Shown: piece after piece, positions 16,101-23,848 of the stretch | Layout: each line of letters begins with the position of its first letter | Position numbering within the stretch: the first letter of the stretch is position 1 | Assembly (NCBI GenBank): GCA_937957985.1 | Contig: CALGOH010000091.1 | Span: forward strand, 1-27,691 | Length of the DNA: 27,691 nucleotides | Direction of reading: 5' to 3' | Source of the DNA: an uncultured Verrucomicrobiae bacterium | Lineage (GTDB): Bacteria > Verrucomicrobiota > Verrucomicrobiia > Verrucomicrobiales > Akkermansiaceae | Made by a program: the position numbers and the translations under genes | Notes under the pieces: model-generated | The model's input: the letters and a program-made list of their open reading frames with translations, nothing else | Databases searched by the model: none | Told to the model about the DNA's origin: nothing

Positions 16101-16658
16101 CCCGTCCGCCACCATCCGGGGCGTCACATGGACCTGACGGAGATCGGCCGCGGCCAGGGTTCCTTCTGACAGAAGCGGGATGGTCCCCGGCGCGGCGACT
16201 TTCCGGACCAACTCGGATGCCTCGTCGGGCGAGGGATTCTCAGAAGCACCGGAAACCAGCCACGACACGAACCGGCCATTCCGGGAGACGGCCCGGGTCT
16301 TGGAGGAGTAATCCGGCACGACCGGTCGTCCCTTGAGACTTCCCGACGCCTGGTTGTTTGACCCCTCCCAACTGCGCCACACCCCGAGGATGGGAGGGTT
16401 GTCCGCATCAAGAACGTCGGCCGGCGCGGTGACTCGCGTGTCAGCCCCGGCATGCTTCTGGAGTTCGCCGATGGCCATGATGAGGGAGAACCGGGCGTTG
16501 GCACGAGCCTCCGTCATGGCAAGCTCGCGCTCGGAGTCCCTGAGTTTCACCGCCGAAAGCGTGAGCAACCCGACGCCGATCACCGCGAGAAGCACCATCA
16601 GCGAAACCGTCACGATCAGGGCGAACGCCGGGCGCTGCCTTGATGCTCGCGACGACAA
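13113..16658 (-). CDS. Verru_Chthon cassette protein A-like giant prepilin-like protein
   Basis: The roughly 1,181-residue product has a short basic start, then a hydrophobic helix in SRQRPAFALIVTVSLMVLLA and onward, and the block MTEARANARFSLIMAIGELQ followed by KHAGADTR. That architecture, and its extreme length, match Verru_Chthon cassette protein A, a family of Verrucomicrobia named for genes usually found with smaller prepilin-like cassette proteins. The rest is a large soluble, beta-rich region of unknown fold. PilX-like N-terminal processing is possible, but the Glu at position 5 of the pilin helix is missing. The start is uncertain: TTG 16658 is preferred because it gives a typical short leader; GTG 16679 and TTG 16733 are alternatives. 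No B, C or D cassette genes are present. It heads the run 16658 to 10461. Confidence 0.75.
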   Translation of the reverse strand: MSSRASRQRPAFALIVTVSLMVLLAVIGVGLLTLSAVKLRDSERELAMTEARANARFSLIMAIGELQKHAGADTRVTAPADVLDADNPPILGVWRSWEGSNNQASGSLKGRPVVPDYSSKTRAVSRNGRFVSWLVSGASENPSPDEASELVRKVAAPGTIPLLSEGTLAAADLRQVHVTPRMVADGGAFAWWISGENQKARLPRPHDEGATTSAGWADRNRSHAVVDPEPFGLESLLTDPVLADKAVTRPTADFLSAGPDGAVTPTQGFHDLSTNSMGLLTNVATGGWRKDLSLLTEKWDEQPTSGLEFFKLSPTEHLRYTRPATSVDYRPAYSMLYHWSDYRDSNLREFWARRGPIASWAKIRRYATLYKEMSASSSRAPNINYRSWVDDGTPEKAHETFHNIRILPQMARLQIVVSHYATTAGAASGKYRPAVLYTPYVTVWNPYNTRLTFNGTLRISPAYTWPLALNHRLSGASLPDEYWAVQHGGTSGDYRDKRLGKSTSWFADMVFSLAQNPMILEPGETRIFSPSQDYRRDETGTSRININLEPGVRNGVGFYFTLDRRFDLNNPPDPQKISFPGGAVMEVDAKFDVGSRNYRGRPVCGSAYQWFVDSFGSGRSHSWFQIFYDYEDADALYPPRLGLASAALAQCAENPTPFLSMTLGSRIANHRATATKGVVQANPVVDFFSSNGEPRFTDIYPGADNLLNTPWDFSVVEHPSGGGDMLPNVDNQSDSSYIVTGVRKAEGVSRIVVEELPTRPLASLADLTHMQIRGLNPTPPYAANIVANSDASPLIPRDNIVNSSGNSRADSRSNEQQDDSYCANQVLFDDWFFSSIAPEPDGFGGSGGSSLEENFADFLTGTDPLTNRAYLPIPEDQVRDKGAAGDVYSDAVEPADSWKTIASRLEVEGMFNVNSTSVKAWRALLGHARNHQIPYSETRGSIKRSDGTDYAVSRTSVAGDRAAGEPPQVAGEYADTTEFTGYRVFTDDMLDFLAERVVEQVRRRGPFLSLSEFVNRQLSSVTDLALAGAIQTALNALTDDASLNPFEIAQNESVESEARPFIAGGGNGLPDTGYVFPEAAVGHNTYGLPGWTRQADILRPLAPILSARDDTFTIRAYGESRAADGRVQARAWCEASVQRTRDYCDPGDAADITGEPAMTTNQTFGRRFKILSFRWLNADEV

Positions 16659-16948
16659 TACGATGTGACTACATCTCACAGGAGACAGGTTCCATCTCAC
16701 GCAGCCTGTCGGCAAGGCGATTTCAGCGCCCAACTATCCGCGATATCCGGATGGATGGAAGGGGAACACGCGACCCACGGAACGCCGTCTTCGGGTCATC
16801 CCCATGGTAGGGGAGGTTCCCGGATCATGAGGCCGGAGCGCGGCATGCAGGAAGCCGGAGTCACCCGACAAGTGCAGGGGTCGGCAAGGCAACCTCCCTT
16901 GACCTCCCCAGCCCTTTCGGGCCAAATCCCGCCTTCGAGGAAGCGACC
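16659..16948. promoter_or_regulatory. Divergent spacer with a long-range inverted repeat before the MBOAT gene
   Basis: This 290-bp divergent region should hold promoters for both flanking operons. GGGAGGTT at 16811-16818 is complementary to AACCTCCC at 16891-16898, extended by a G-T and an A-T pair, so about 10 bp would close a ~70-nt internal region. Inside, CCGAC and GTCGG can form a second small stem, and GCCGGAG occurs twice. TTGACC at 16899-16904 could be a -35 element but the base at the -10 (CCAAAT) is weak. GAGGA at 16937-16941, 7 nt from the ATG, is a good ribosome binding site for the MBOAT gene. GATGT/ACATC flank a 4-nt centre near the start of the minus-strand gene. No known riboswitch class is recognised. 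Confidence 0.35.
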
Positions 16949-18499
16949 ATGATTTTCAACTCGTACACCTACCTCCTTCTCTTCCTCCCGATCGCGCTTC
17001 TCGGCTTTTCCATCGCCGCGCGGATCCAGCTTCGCGCCGGCTTCGCCTGGCTGGTCCTCTGCAGCCTCGTCTACTACGGCTGGTGGAACCCCGACCCGGG
17101 CCAGCCATGGACGCCGGTCTACGTGTTCCTGATCCTCGGCTCCTGCATCGGCAACTTCATCTGCGGCAACGCCATCGTCCGCGCCCGCGGCACGCCCACC
17201 GGCAAGGCCATGCTTACCGCCGGGGTCGTCGCCAACCTCGGGCTGCTCGCCTACTACAAGTACACCGGCTTCCTCGCCGGCGTCTTCCAGCACTTCACCG
17301 GATGGCCGGAAAACGTGCCGAACGTGATCCTCGCCCTCGGCATCTCGTTCTTCACCTTCCAGCAGATCGCCTACCTGGTCGATGCCTGGCGCGGGGAGAC
17401 GAAGGAATACCACTTCACCGACTACATGCTCTTCGTGTGCTTCTGGCCGCAACTCATCGCCGGCCCGATCGTCCATCACAAGGAGATGCTGCCACAGTTC
17501 CAGCGGGAGTCCTGGCGCAACCACCGCTGGGTCGATGCCTCGGCCGGCATCACCATCCTGCTCATCGGGCTCTTCAAGAAGGTCGTCATCGCCGACAACG
17601 CCGCGCCGATCGCCACCGCCATCTTCGAGCTGGCGGGGTCGGGGACGCGGGAGCCGACGATGGCCGAGGCGTGGTCCGGCGCCACGGCCTACGCGATGCA
17701 GATCTACTTCGACTTCTCCGGCTACTCCGACATGGCGATCGGTGCGGCGCGCCTGTTCGGCATCCGGCTGCCGCTCAACTTCCACTCGCCCTACAAGGCG
17801 GCCTCGATCATCGACTTCTGGCGCCGCTGGCACATCACGCTGTCGCGCTTCCTGCGCGACTACCTCTACATCCCGCTCGGGGGAAACCGCTGCAGCAAGT
17901 CGCGGCGCTACTTCAACCTGCTGATCACGATGGTGCTCGGCGGCTTCTGGCACGGTGCCGGCTGGACCTACCTGCTGTGGGGCCTCCTCCACGGCCTCTA
18001 CCTGTGCATCAACAACGCGTGGCGCTTCGTCCGCGAGAAGGCCAACCTGCCGAAGATCCCGAAACCCGTGGCGGTGGTGCTGACCTTCGTCTTCGTGGTC
18101 ATCGCCTGGGTGCCCTTCCGGGCCGGCACCTACGAACTCGGCGTCGACGGCTCCGCGGCCCGCGCTCTCGAGACCACCCGCACGATGTTCGCCTCGATGT
18201 TCGGCTTCAACGGCTTTGCCGAATGGCCCGACCGCAGCGCCTTCGTGGTGAAGGATTCCCACGCCCTGCGCGCCTGCCTGCTGGTCCTGGTCTGCTGGTT
18301 CCTGCCCAACACCCAGCAGTTCATGCGCCGCTACCAGCCGGCGATCGACCCCTCCAGCTTCGAAGACAACCACCGCGGTCCCCGCCGCTGGTGGCAGTGG
18401 CGCCCGAACACCGCTTGGTTCATCGTTAGCCTGATCATGCTGCTCGCCGTCATCCACCAGTTCGACAAGCTCAGCGAGTTCATCTACTTCCAGTTCTGA
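16949..18499 (+). CDS. MBOAT family O-acyltransferase (AlgI-like)
   Basis: The 516-residue polytopic membrane protein matches the AlgI/DltB group, which moves acyl (usually acetyl) groups across the membrane to decorate exopolysaccharides. Signature segments are LIAGPIVHHKEMLPQF at residues 169-184, YFDFSGYSDMAIGAARLFGI at 253-272, NFHSPYKAASIIDFWRRWHI at 277-296 (H295), YIPLGGNR at 307-314 and GGFWHGAGWTYLLWGLLHG at 331-349, in which H335 is the expected catalytic histidine. About ten or more membrane helices are apparent. A good Shine-Dalgarno (GAGGA) precedes ATG 16949. It leads a plus-strand cassette and its stop is 4 nt before the next start, so it is coupled to the SGNH-like gene. That pairing mirrors AlgI with AlgJ/AlgX; the polymer acceptor is unknown. 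Confidence 0.92.
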   Translation: MIFNSYTYLLLFLPIALLGFSIAARIQLRAGFAWLVLCSLVYYGWWNPDPGQPWTPVYVFLILGSCIGNFICGNAIVRARGTPTGKAMLTAGVVANLGLLAYYKYTGFLAGVFQHFTGWPENVPNVILALGISFFTFQQIAYLVDAWRGETKEYHFTDYMLFVCFWPQLIAGPIVHHKEMLPQFQRESWRNHRWVDASAGITILLIGLFKKVVIADNAAPIATAIFELAGSGTREPTMAEAWSGATAYAMQIYFDFSGYSDMAIGAARLFGIRLPLNFHSPYKAASIIDFWRRWHITLSRFLRDYLYIPLGGNRCSKSRRYFNLLITMVLGGFWHGAGWTYLLWGLLHGLYLCINNAWRFVREKANLPKIPKPVAVVLTFVFVVIAWVPFRAGTYELGVDGSAARALETTRTMFASMFGFNGFAEWPDRSAFVVKDSHALRACLLVLVCWFLPNTQQFMRRYQPAIDPSSFEDNHRGPRRWWQWRPNTAWFIVSLIMLLAVIHQFDKLSEFIYFQF

Positions 18500-18503
18500 C
18501 CCG

Positions 18504-19754
18504 ATGTCGAAGACCCCGAACCCGATCCGCCGCCACCGTCGGCACGCCCTCGGACTGGTCGGCACGTTTGCCGGCGTCCTTCTGGTGTTCTCGGCCTTCA
18601 ATACCTGGATCAATCCGCTGTGGGTGACCCCGGCGCCGTGGACCGACCCCAGCTTCGCGGAACACCGGCAGGTCTACTCCCAGATCCGCACCGCCAAGGC
18701 CGGGCTGGCGCGGTCGCTGGAGTGGGACGTCGCGCTGCTCGGCTCGTCGCGCGTCGCCATCGGGCTCGACCCCGACCTTCCCCAGTGGGGCGACCTGCAT
18801 GTCGTCAACCTCGGCCTCAGCGGAGCCAGCATCACCGAGAACAGCGTGATGGGCGAGTACGCGATCGAGCAGCAACCCGGGCTGAAGAAGATCATCCTCG
18901 GGCTCGACCTCACCGACCTCACCTCCGAGACCGACTTCGCCCGCGGCGCCGGTTTCTTCGACTCGCCGCTCAGCGACCGCGGCAGCAGCTTCGAGCGCGA
19001 ACTCCGCTACGTCGTCGGGTTTTCCTCCGCCGAAGCCTCCTACAAGACCCTCAAGGCCAAGCACAACTCCACGGTTCCGCCACCCTACACCACCAAGGGC
19101 CACTGGGCGCATCACCGCTCATCGAAGCCGGTCCGCGAGATTCTCGAGAAGGACTCCATTCCCTTCGCGCTGCGCTACGTCCGCCTGCGCAAGATCGAGC
19201 TCGAACTCGCCCCGAAGAAGGTCAAGGCCTTCCGCAAGGGCCTCGAAACCTACCTGCGTAACGGCGTCGAAACGGTGGTCTTCATCCCCCCGAACCATGG
19301 TGCCTACCTGTGCGTGATGCCGATGGAGGACGACCCCGATCCGTTCTTCATGAAGGATCGCCGCGCGATCGTCGACATCGTCGCCGAAGCGAACGCGAAG
19401 TTTCCGAACTCGCCCCCCGTCACCGTCTGGGACTTCAACGATTTCCATCCGCTCAACACCGAGCCCATCCCCGAGCCGGGCGGAAAGGCCATGAAATACT
19501 GGGTCGATGGCACCCATGCCCTCGAGTCGCTCGGCGAGGTCATGCTCGCCCGGATCAACGGCTGGCCCCTGGAAGACCCGGATCAGGCGAATTACGGAAC
19601 CATCGTCACCCCGGAGACAATCGACGCACGGGAAGACGAGATCCGCGCGGGCTACGAGCGCTACCGGCGCGAGCAGCCGGAGGACATCCGCTTCGTCAAA
19701 TCGGTGATCCGCCACTACCAGGCGACCTCGGATGACCCCGCCGGCGTGGAATGA
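18504..19754 (+). CDS. Membrane-anchored SGNH-like acyltransferase partner 1
   Basis: The 416-residue product has a single N-terminal membrane helix (about residues 17-33) and an exported domain. Immediately after the helix is NTWINPLWVTPAPWTD, shared almost identically with the next gene. ALLGSSRVAIGLDP (G80-S-S-R83) resembles SGNH block I with Ser as nucleophile. VVNLGLSGAS supplies a block II-like Gly, and KYWVDGTHALESLGEVML gives a block V-like D335-x-x-H338. These suggest an active serine esterase/acyltransferase that accepts acyl groups from the MBOAT, as AlgJ/AlgX/PatB-type proteins do; the family itself is not named with confidence. The C-terminus ends YGTIVTPETIDAREDEIRAG followed by a basic tail. 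ATG 18504 lies 4 nt after the MBOAT stop. Confidence 0.68.
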   Translation: MSKTPNPIRRHRRHALGLVGTFAGVLLVFSAFNTWINPLWVTPAPWTDPSFAEHRQVYSQIRTAKAGLARSLEWDVALLGSSRVAIGLDPDLPQWGDLHVVNLGLSGASITENSVMGEYAIEQQPGLKKIILGLDLTDLTSETDFARGAGFFDSPLSDRGSSFERELRYVVGFSSAEASYKTLKAKHNSTVPPPYTTKGHWAHHRSSKPVREILEKDSIPFALRYVRLRKIELELAPKKVKAFRKGLETYLRNGVETVVFIPPNHGAYLCVMPMEDDPDPFFMKDRRAIVDIVAEANAKFPNSPPVTVWDFNDFHPLNTEPIPEPGGKAMKYWVDGTHALESLGEVMLARINGWPLEDPDQANYGTIVTPETIDAREDEIRAGYERYRREQPEDIRFVKSVIRHYQATSDDPAGVE

Positions 19755-19788
19755 TCCACCCCACCGGAAACCCAACCTTCCCTTGCCG

Positions 19789-21003
19789 ATGTCCCACACT
19801 GCCGCCAGTCGCCGGTTCGCCATCCGGCTTCTCGGCAGCGCCGTGATCGTGCTTTTGCTTTCCTGCGTGCTCAACACCTGGATCAACCCGCTGTGGGTCA
19901 CACCCGCTCCGTGGACTGACGACGGCTTTGCCGACTACAAGCCGATCCACAAGCATCCCCGCACCGGCAAGGCCGGCCTCGCCATCCACAAGGAATGGGA
20001 CGCCGCGATCGTCGGTTCGTCACGCCTCGACATCGCCCTCGATCCGCGCGATCCCCTGTGGGAAGGCCGGAAGGTGGTGAACCTGTCACTGCGCGGCGGC
20101 AACCTCTGCGAGTTCGCCCCACTGGTCGCCTTGGCGGCCAAAAGAAACACGCTTGAGACGGTCATCCTCGGCATCGACCACTACGACCTGACCTCGCCGG
20201 TCACGATTCCCGATCCCGGCGCGTTCGAGCAGTCGCCGCTGGCGGAGAACTCCCATGGCTTCGAACAGAAGATGCGCTATTTCATCGGCGGATCCTCCAC
20301 CGAGATGTCGATCAAGGCGCTCAACTACCGCGCCAAGGGACGCCTCGCCTCATACGACCGGCTCGGCCAGTGGTCCCACTCCCTCGATGGCCGTCCGTTC
20401 CGTTCGATATTCCTCACCGACTCGCTGCCCCAGGCCGTTACCTGGATCGACCGCTCACGGGAGTCGAACGAAGTGGTTCCCGAAAAGATCGCCGCCTTGA
20501 AGGCCATCCTCCAAACCTGCCATCGGCATGATATCGCCCTGACCATTCTCATCCCTCCGAACCATGCGGCCTACCTGATGGTCTTCTTCGAGGCCGACGC
20601 CCCGGACCCTACCTTCGACACCAACCGCCGCGCGGTCCACCGGATCGTCTCGGACTTCAGGCGCGACCACCCCAACATGCCGGAGGTGGCCATATGGGAT
20701 TTCTGCGATTTCCACCCCCTGAACTGCGAAGCGCTTCCCCCCGAGGGCGAGTCCCGGCGAATGGACCACTGGATCGACGGTACCCACGCCACCCCCGCCG
20801 TGGGCACCCACATGCTTCGCTGCGCGCTCGAGGGAGACCCTCCGGTCATCGATGGCGCACCCTACGGCACGCTCGTCGTTCCGGAGACTCGCGAGTCGAA
20901 ACCAGCGGTCATCCGCGCGGGTTACCAGCGCTACCTGCGAGAGCACCCGGACGATGTTGAGTGGGTGCGGAAGCAATATCACCAGCAAGTCGGGCGCCGC
21001 TGA
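19789..21003 (+). CDS. Membrane-anchored SGNH-like acyltransferase partner 2 (tandem paralogue)
   Basis: The 404-residue product is a clear paralogue of the preceding gene. It has an N-terminal membrane helix (about residues 11-29), then NTWINPLWVTPAPWTD, AIVGSSRLDIALDP (G76-S-S-R79), VVNLSLRGGN, IPPNHAAYL, WDFCDFHPLN, HWIDGTHATPAVGTHML (D330, H333) and YGTLVVPETRESKPAVIRAG. Similarity runs over the full length with moderate divergence, so the duplication is old. Block I Ser and block V Asp/His are all kept, so both copies may be active, perhaps on different acceptors or positions. ATG 19789 is chosen because it precedes the helix directly; an in-frame start at 19732 would overlap the upstream gene by 23 nt. 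Spacing to the upstream stop is 34 nt. Confidence 0.68.
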   Translation: MSHTAASRRFAIRLLGSAVIVLLLSCVLNTWINPLWVTPAPWTDDGFADYKPIHKHPRTGKAGLAIHKEWDAAIVGSSRLDIALDPRDPLWEGRKVVNLSLRGGNLCEFAPLVALAAKRNTLETVILGIDHYDLTSPVTIPDPGAFEQSPLAENSHGFEQKMRYFIGGSSTEMSIKALNYRAKGRLASYDRLGQWSHSLDGRPFRSIFLTDSLPQAVTWIDRSRESNEVVPEKIAALKAILQTCHRHDIALTILIPPNHAAYLMVFFEADAPDPTFDTNRRAVHRIVSDFRRDHPNMPEVAIWDFCDFHPLNCEALPPEGESRRMDHWIDGTHATPAVGTHMLRCALEGDPPVIDGAPYGTLVVPETRESKPAVIRAGYQRYLREHPDDVEWVRKQYHQQVGRR

Positions 21004-21080
21004 CGCTCCGGCCTTGTCATCACCCCGGAACCCCGGTTTTCTCCGGCCATCAGGCCACTCTCCCGAAGCTTTCGGACATC

Positions 21081-21902
21081 ATGACCGACAAACACAACAC
21101 TTCCCGCCCCCCGGGTCTGCGTCCGGCCAAGCACGCCCTCAGCTTTCTCAAAGCCCTCAAGCGACCGCTGCGCGGCCGTCACAAGTCCATCGTCGTGGCG
21201 TCGATGCCCAAGAGCGCCTCGACCTACCTCTCGAAAAGCCTCGCCCGCCTTCCCGGATTCCGGGAGTGCTGGCCCGGCCACAAGGGAGGACGCATCGAGC
21301 AGAACCTCTATCCCCCCGCCCTCATCGACCTCTACGGCTCGCGGACGGTCTCGCAGATCCACCTCCGGGCCACCGAACCGAACCTCGCACTGATCCGCCA
21401 GTTCGACATCCATCCCGTGGTGCTGGTCCGCGACCTCTTCGACACGGTGATCAGTTGGCACGACCACATGCACAACGAAAGCACCGTCGGCTGCATGCTC
21501 TATGCCACGGATCGCTTCTTCGAACTCGGGCCGGAGGAGAAATACGACATGATCATCGACCTCGCGGTGCCGTGGTACATCAGCTTCTACGTCTCCTGGG
21601 CGGAAGCCGAGGCCGGGGGGCAGGTCAAACCGCTGTGGCTCGACTACAAGGAAGTCACCGGCGACACCCGCGAAACGATCAAGCGCATCGTCGACTTCGC
21701 CGGCATCCGCTGCAGCGAGGCCGACATCGACGCCTGCATCCCGGAAAAGAAGAGCAATTCGGCCGACACGGTGCGCCTCAACAAAGGAGTCGCGGGGCGC
21801 GGACTGGAAACACTTTCGCCGGCCCAGGTCGAACGCATCCGATCATTCGCGCGCTACTACCCCGGACTCGATTTCTCACGGATCGGGATCGGCGGTCAGT
21901 GA
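21081..21902 (+). CDS. Sulfotransferase family protein
   Basis: The 273-residue product carries the PAPS-binding elements of sulfotransferases. The 5'-phosphosulfate loop is VVASMPKSASTYLSKSLARL (PKSASTYL at residues 43-50). The 3'-phosphate element is VVLVRDLFDTVISWHDHM with R117 and S125. H94 in SQIHLRATE is a candidate catalytic base. The loop has K-S-A-S-T-Y rather than the more usual K-S-G-T-T-W. The role would be transfer of sulfate from PAPS to a sugar hydroxyl in the cytoplasm. It lies 77 bp after the SGNH-like gene in the same direction and is probably co-transcribed. Its last 7 nt overlap the convergent glycosyltransferase gene. No PAPS synthesis genes are nearby. Confidence 0.82.
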   Translation: MTDKHNTSRPPGLRPAKHALSFLKALKRPLRGRHKSIVVASMPKSASTYLSKSLARLPGFRECWPGHKGGRIEQNLYPPALIDLYGSRTVSQIHLRATEPNLALIRQFDIHPVVLVRDLFDTVISWHDHMHNESTVGCMLYATDRFFELGPEEKYDMIIDLAVPWYISFYVSWAEAEAGGQVKPLWLDYKEVTGDTRETIKRIVDFAGIRCSEADIDACIPEKKSNSADTVRLNKGVAGRGLETLSPAQVERIRSFARYYPGLDFSRIGIGGQ

Positions 21903-23050
21903 CGGCCGTTGCGACCCACCATCTCACCGAGCCGGACCGCCGCCTTGCCGACGTTGTCGATCGACTCGTCCTTCAGGCGTTCCTGACTCACGCCCTCGAC
22001 CCGGTCATTCCCCGGAAGGATCTTGGTTAGCTTCTTCCTCAGGTTGCGGCGAAACGACTTTCGCCGGCTCCGCTTGAGCACCGAGTCGAAGTCGAGGCCG
22101 TTGCTTTCCGCGACCTCCCGGCAGTATTCCTCCACCCGCGCCCGGTGGGATCGCTTCGGTGCCGACATCGCGATCTCGAGCTGGTCCGCCAGACCGGTGT
22201 CCACCTCGTAGTCCCGTAGCGGCATCGATTGGAGATAGCACTCGTAGACCATGAGCGAGATCGATGGCACGTTGCCGTTGCCAAGGGTCGGGTGGAACCG
22301 CAGGACGCCCTCCTGGAACAGTTTCGGCAGGCCCTCCTTTTCCGCTCCCGGCTTGAAGACGGTGCGGCCGTTGCTGACCGGACTCGTGCCCTCGATCGCG
22401 AACGGCTCCTCGGTGTAGCCGAAGCGCGGCAGCACCGACGCCACCGCCAGCCCGGAATAGACGTCGGGAATGATCGATGAGAAATAACGTCCGGTCCGGC
22501 GCTTGATCTCCTCCATCACCTCCCGCTTCACGAACCCGCCGGTGTAGATGCATGGAAGGTCGCCGTAGCCACGCTCGCCACGAACCACCTTCGTGAGCCA
22601 CTCGCGCGACTCTCGGATCTCGAACTTTTGCCCCCAGCGTGCCATCACGCAGGCACCCACCTTCTCGTAGGCACCCGGCCACAGGTAGCCGCAGTGCATC
22701 GTGGCGTAGGCGTCCAGATCACGTTCTCCCGCAAGCTTGAGGAAGCGTGAGACCGCTCCGGGCATCAGACCGTCGTCATCGCCGATCACCGTCACCCATT
22801 CACCCCGCGTCTCGCCCAGCGCGACCTCCCAGTGCTCGGACATCCCCAGCCTCTCCGGCATCCGCAGGGCACGGAGCCGCGGATCGGAGAACGACCGGAT
22901 CACCTCTCCCGTCTCGGGATCGCCGGCATTGTCGCTCACCACGATCTCAAGACCCGGATGGTCCTGCGCCACGACCGTTTCGAGACAGTGCCGAAGCGTC
23001 TGCGGCCGGTCGCAGGTCGGAATCAGGACGGTCAGGTCGGGCGTGCTCAT
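21896..23050 (-). CDS. Family 2 glycosyltransferase (GT-A fold)
   Basis: The 384-residue product begins LTVLIPTCDRPQTLRHCLET with EIVVSDNAGDPETG (D40) and WVTVIGDDDGLMPGAVSRF (DDD 91-93), the nucleotide-sugar and metal-binding motifs of GT2 enzymes. The C-terminal half, including GDLPCIYTGGFVKREVMEEI and a basic segment KRSRRKSFRRNLRKK near the end, is less recognisable and may give acceptor or membrane-surface binding. It probably transfers the sugar made by the operon to a lipid or glycan acceptor. ATG 23050 is preferred to TTG 23056; it lies 6 nt downstream of the preceding stop. It is the last gene of the minus-strand operon that starts near 27590. Confidence 0.85.
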   Translation of the reverse strand: MSTPDLTVLIPTCDRPQTLRHCLETVVAQDHPGLEIVVSDNAGDPETGEVIRSFSDPRLRALRMPERLGMSEHWEVALGETRGEWVTVIGDDDGLMPGAVSRFLKLAGERDLDAYATMHCGYLWPGAYEKVGACVMARWGQKFEIRESREWLTKVVRGERGYGDLPCIYTGGFVKREVMEEIKRRTGRYFSSIIPDVYSGLAVASVLPRFGYTEEPFAIEGTSPVSNGRTVFKPGAEKEGLPKLFQEGVLRFHPTLGNGNVPSISLMVYECYLQSMPLRDYEVDTGLADQLEIAMSAPKRSHRARVEEYCREVAESNGLDFDSVLKRSRRKSFRRNLRKKLTKILPGNDRVEGVSQERLKDESIDNVGKAAVRLGEMVGRNGRH

Positions 23051-23056
23051 GACCAA

Positions 23057-23845
23057 TCAGCCCTTGCGTCGCAGAAAGCCCTCTGGCGCCACCGTCACCA
23101 GCAGCTTGTCGTCGATGGAATGATCGATCTCGAATTCCGGATGACCCTTGAGAAACTCGCGCAGCGCGGTCCGCGGATTGTCGCCCACGTCCCACGGCCG
23201 GTCCGGGAAAAACTTCGGCGGCATGTCCTCCACAAAGCTGTCAAACACCACGCAGTAGCTGCCCGGCGAAACCATCGGTCCGTAGGCCTCGAGTTCCGCC
23301 AGCACGTGGTCGTGGGTGTGCATCGAGTCCAGGAAGACCATCACGGTTCCGGCATCGCCGACCGCCTCGCGCACCTTGTCCACGGTTTCCCCGGCGATGG
23401 ACGAACCCTCGATCATCTCGATACGGCCCGACATCGGGTGCTCCTCGATCAGCTTCCGGTTGTGGTCGCGCACGTCGATGTCGATCCCGATCACCTTTCG
23501 GGCCGGCATGGCGGGGTCCACCACGGTTCCCCGCTCGGTCGCCTCGGCCAGTTCGACCAGCGCCAGGATCGACGCGCTCAGAACCAGTGATCCTCCGTGC
23601 GCGATCCCCGTTTCCACCACCACGTCAGGGCGCACCGACCAGATCAACTCCTGCACCGCGACGATGTCCTGCGGGTACTGGATGATCGGCCGGCCCATCC
23701 AATCGAAGTTGTAGGGATAGCCCAGTTCCATGGTCCGCCTCAACCAATCGGTCGAGGCTTCCCGCAATTCGCGGTTCCGGCCGAAGCCGGCGATGCGCTC
23801 GGTTCGCTCCCGATCGAATCGGGCGATGGGATCTTCTTCACTCAT
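23057..23845 (-). CDS. CmcI-like SAM-dependent methyltransferase
   Basis: The 262-residue product matches the CmcI family (cephalosporin hydroxylase/rhamnosyl O-methyltransferase group). YPYNFDWMGRPIIQYPQDIV at residues 43-62 is the family fingerprint. It is followed by the SAM motif VVVETGIAHGGSLVLSASIL at 75-94, KVIGIDIDVRDHNRKLIEEH at 117-136, and VMVFLDSMHTHDHVLAELEA at 168-187, which carries the likely metal-binding acidic residues. Members typically O-methylate sugars. The gene starts 3 nt after the preceding methyltransferase stop, so it is operonic. ATG 23845 gives a standard N-terminus. Sugar 3-O- or similar methylation is an inference from context. Confidence 0.85.
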   Translation of the reverse strand: MSEEDPIARFDRERTERIAGFGRNRELREASTDWLRRTMELGYPYNFDWMGRPIIQYPQDIVAVQELIWSVRPDVVVETGIAHGGSLVLSASILALVELAEATERGTVVDPAMPARKVIGIDIDVRDHNRKLIEEHPMSGRIEMIEGSSIAGETVDKVREAVGDAGTVMVFLDSMHTHDHVLAELEAYGPMVSPGSYCVVFDSFVEDMPPKFFPDRPWDVGDNPRTALREFLKGHPEFEIDHSIDDKLLVTVAPEGFLRRKG

Positions 23846-23848
23846 GAT

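Noticed and set aside
16796..18613. 605-codon minus-strand frame antisense to the MBOAT gene
   Set aside because: It is acidic and low-complexity, and the opposite strand has clear MBOAT signatures; it is a shadow of codon bias.
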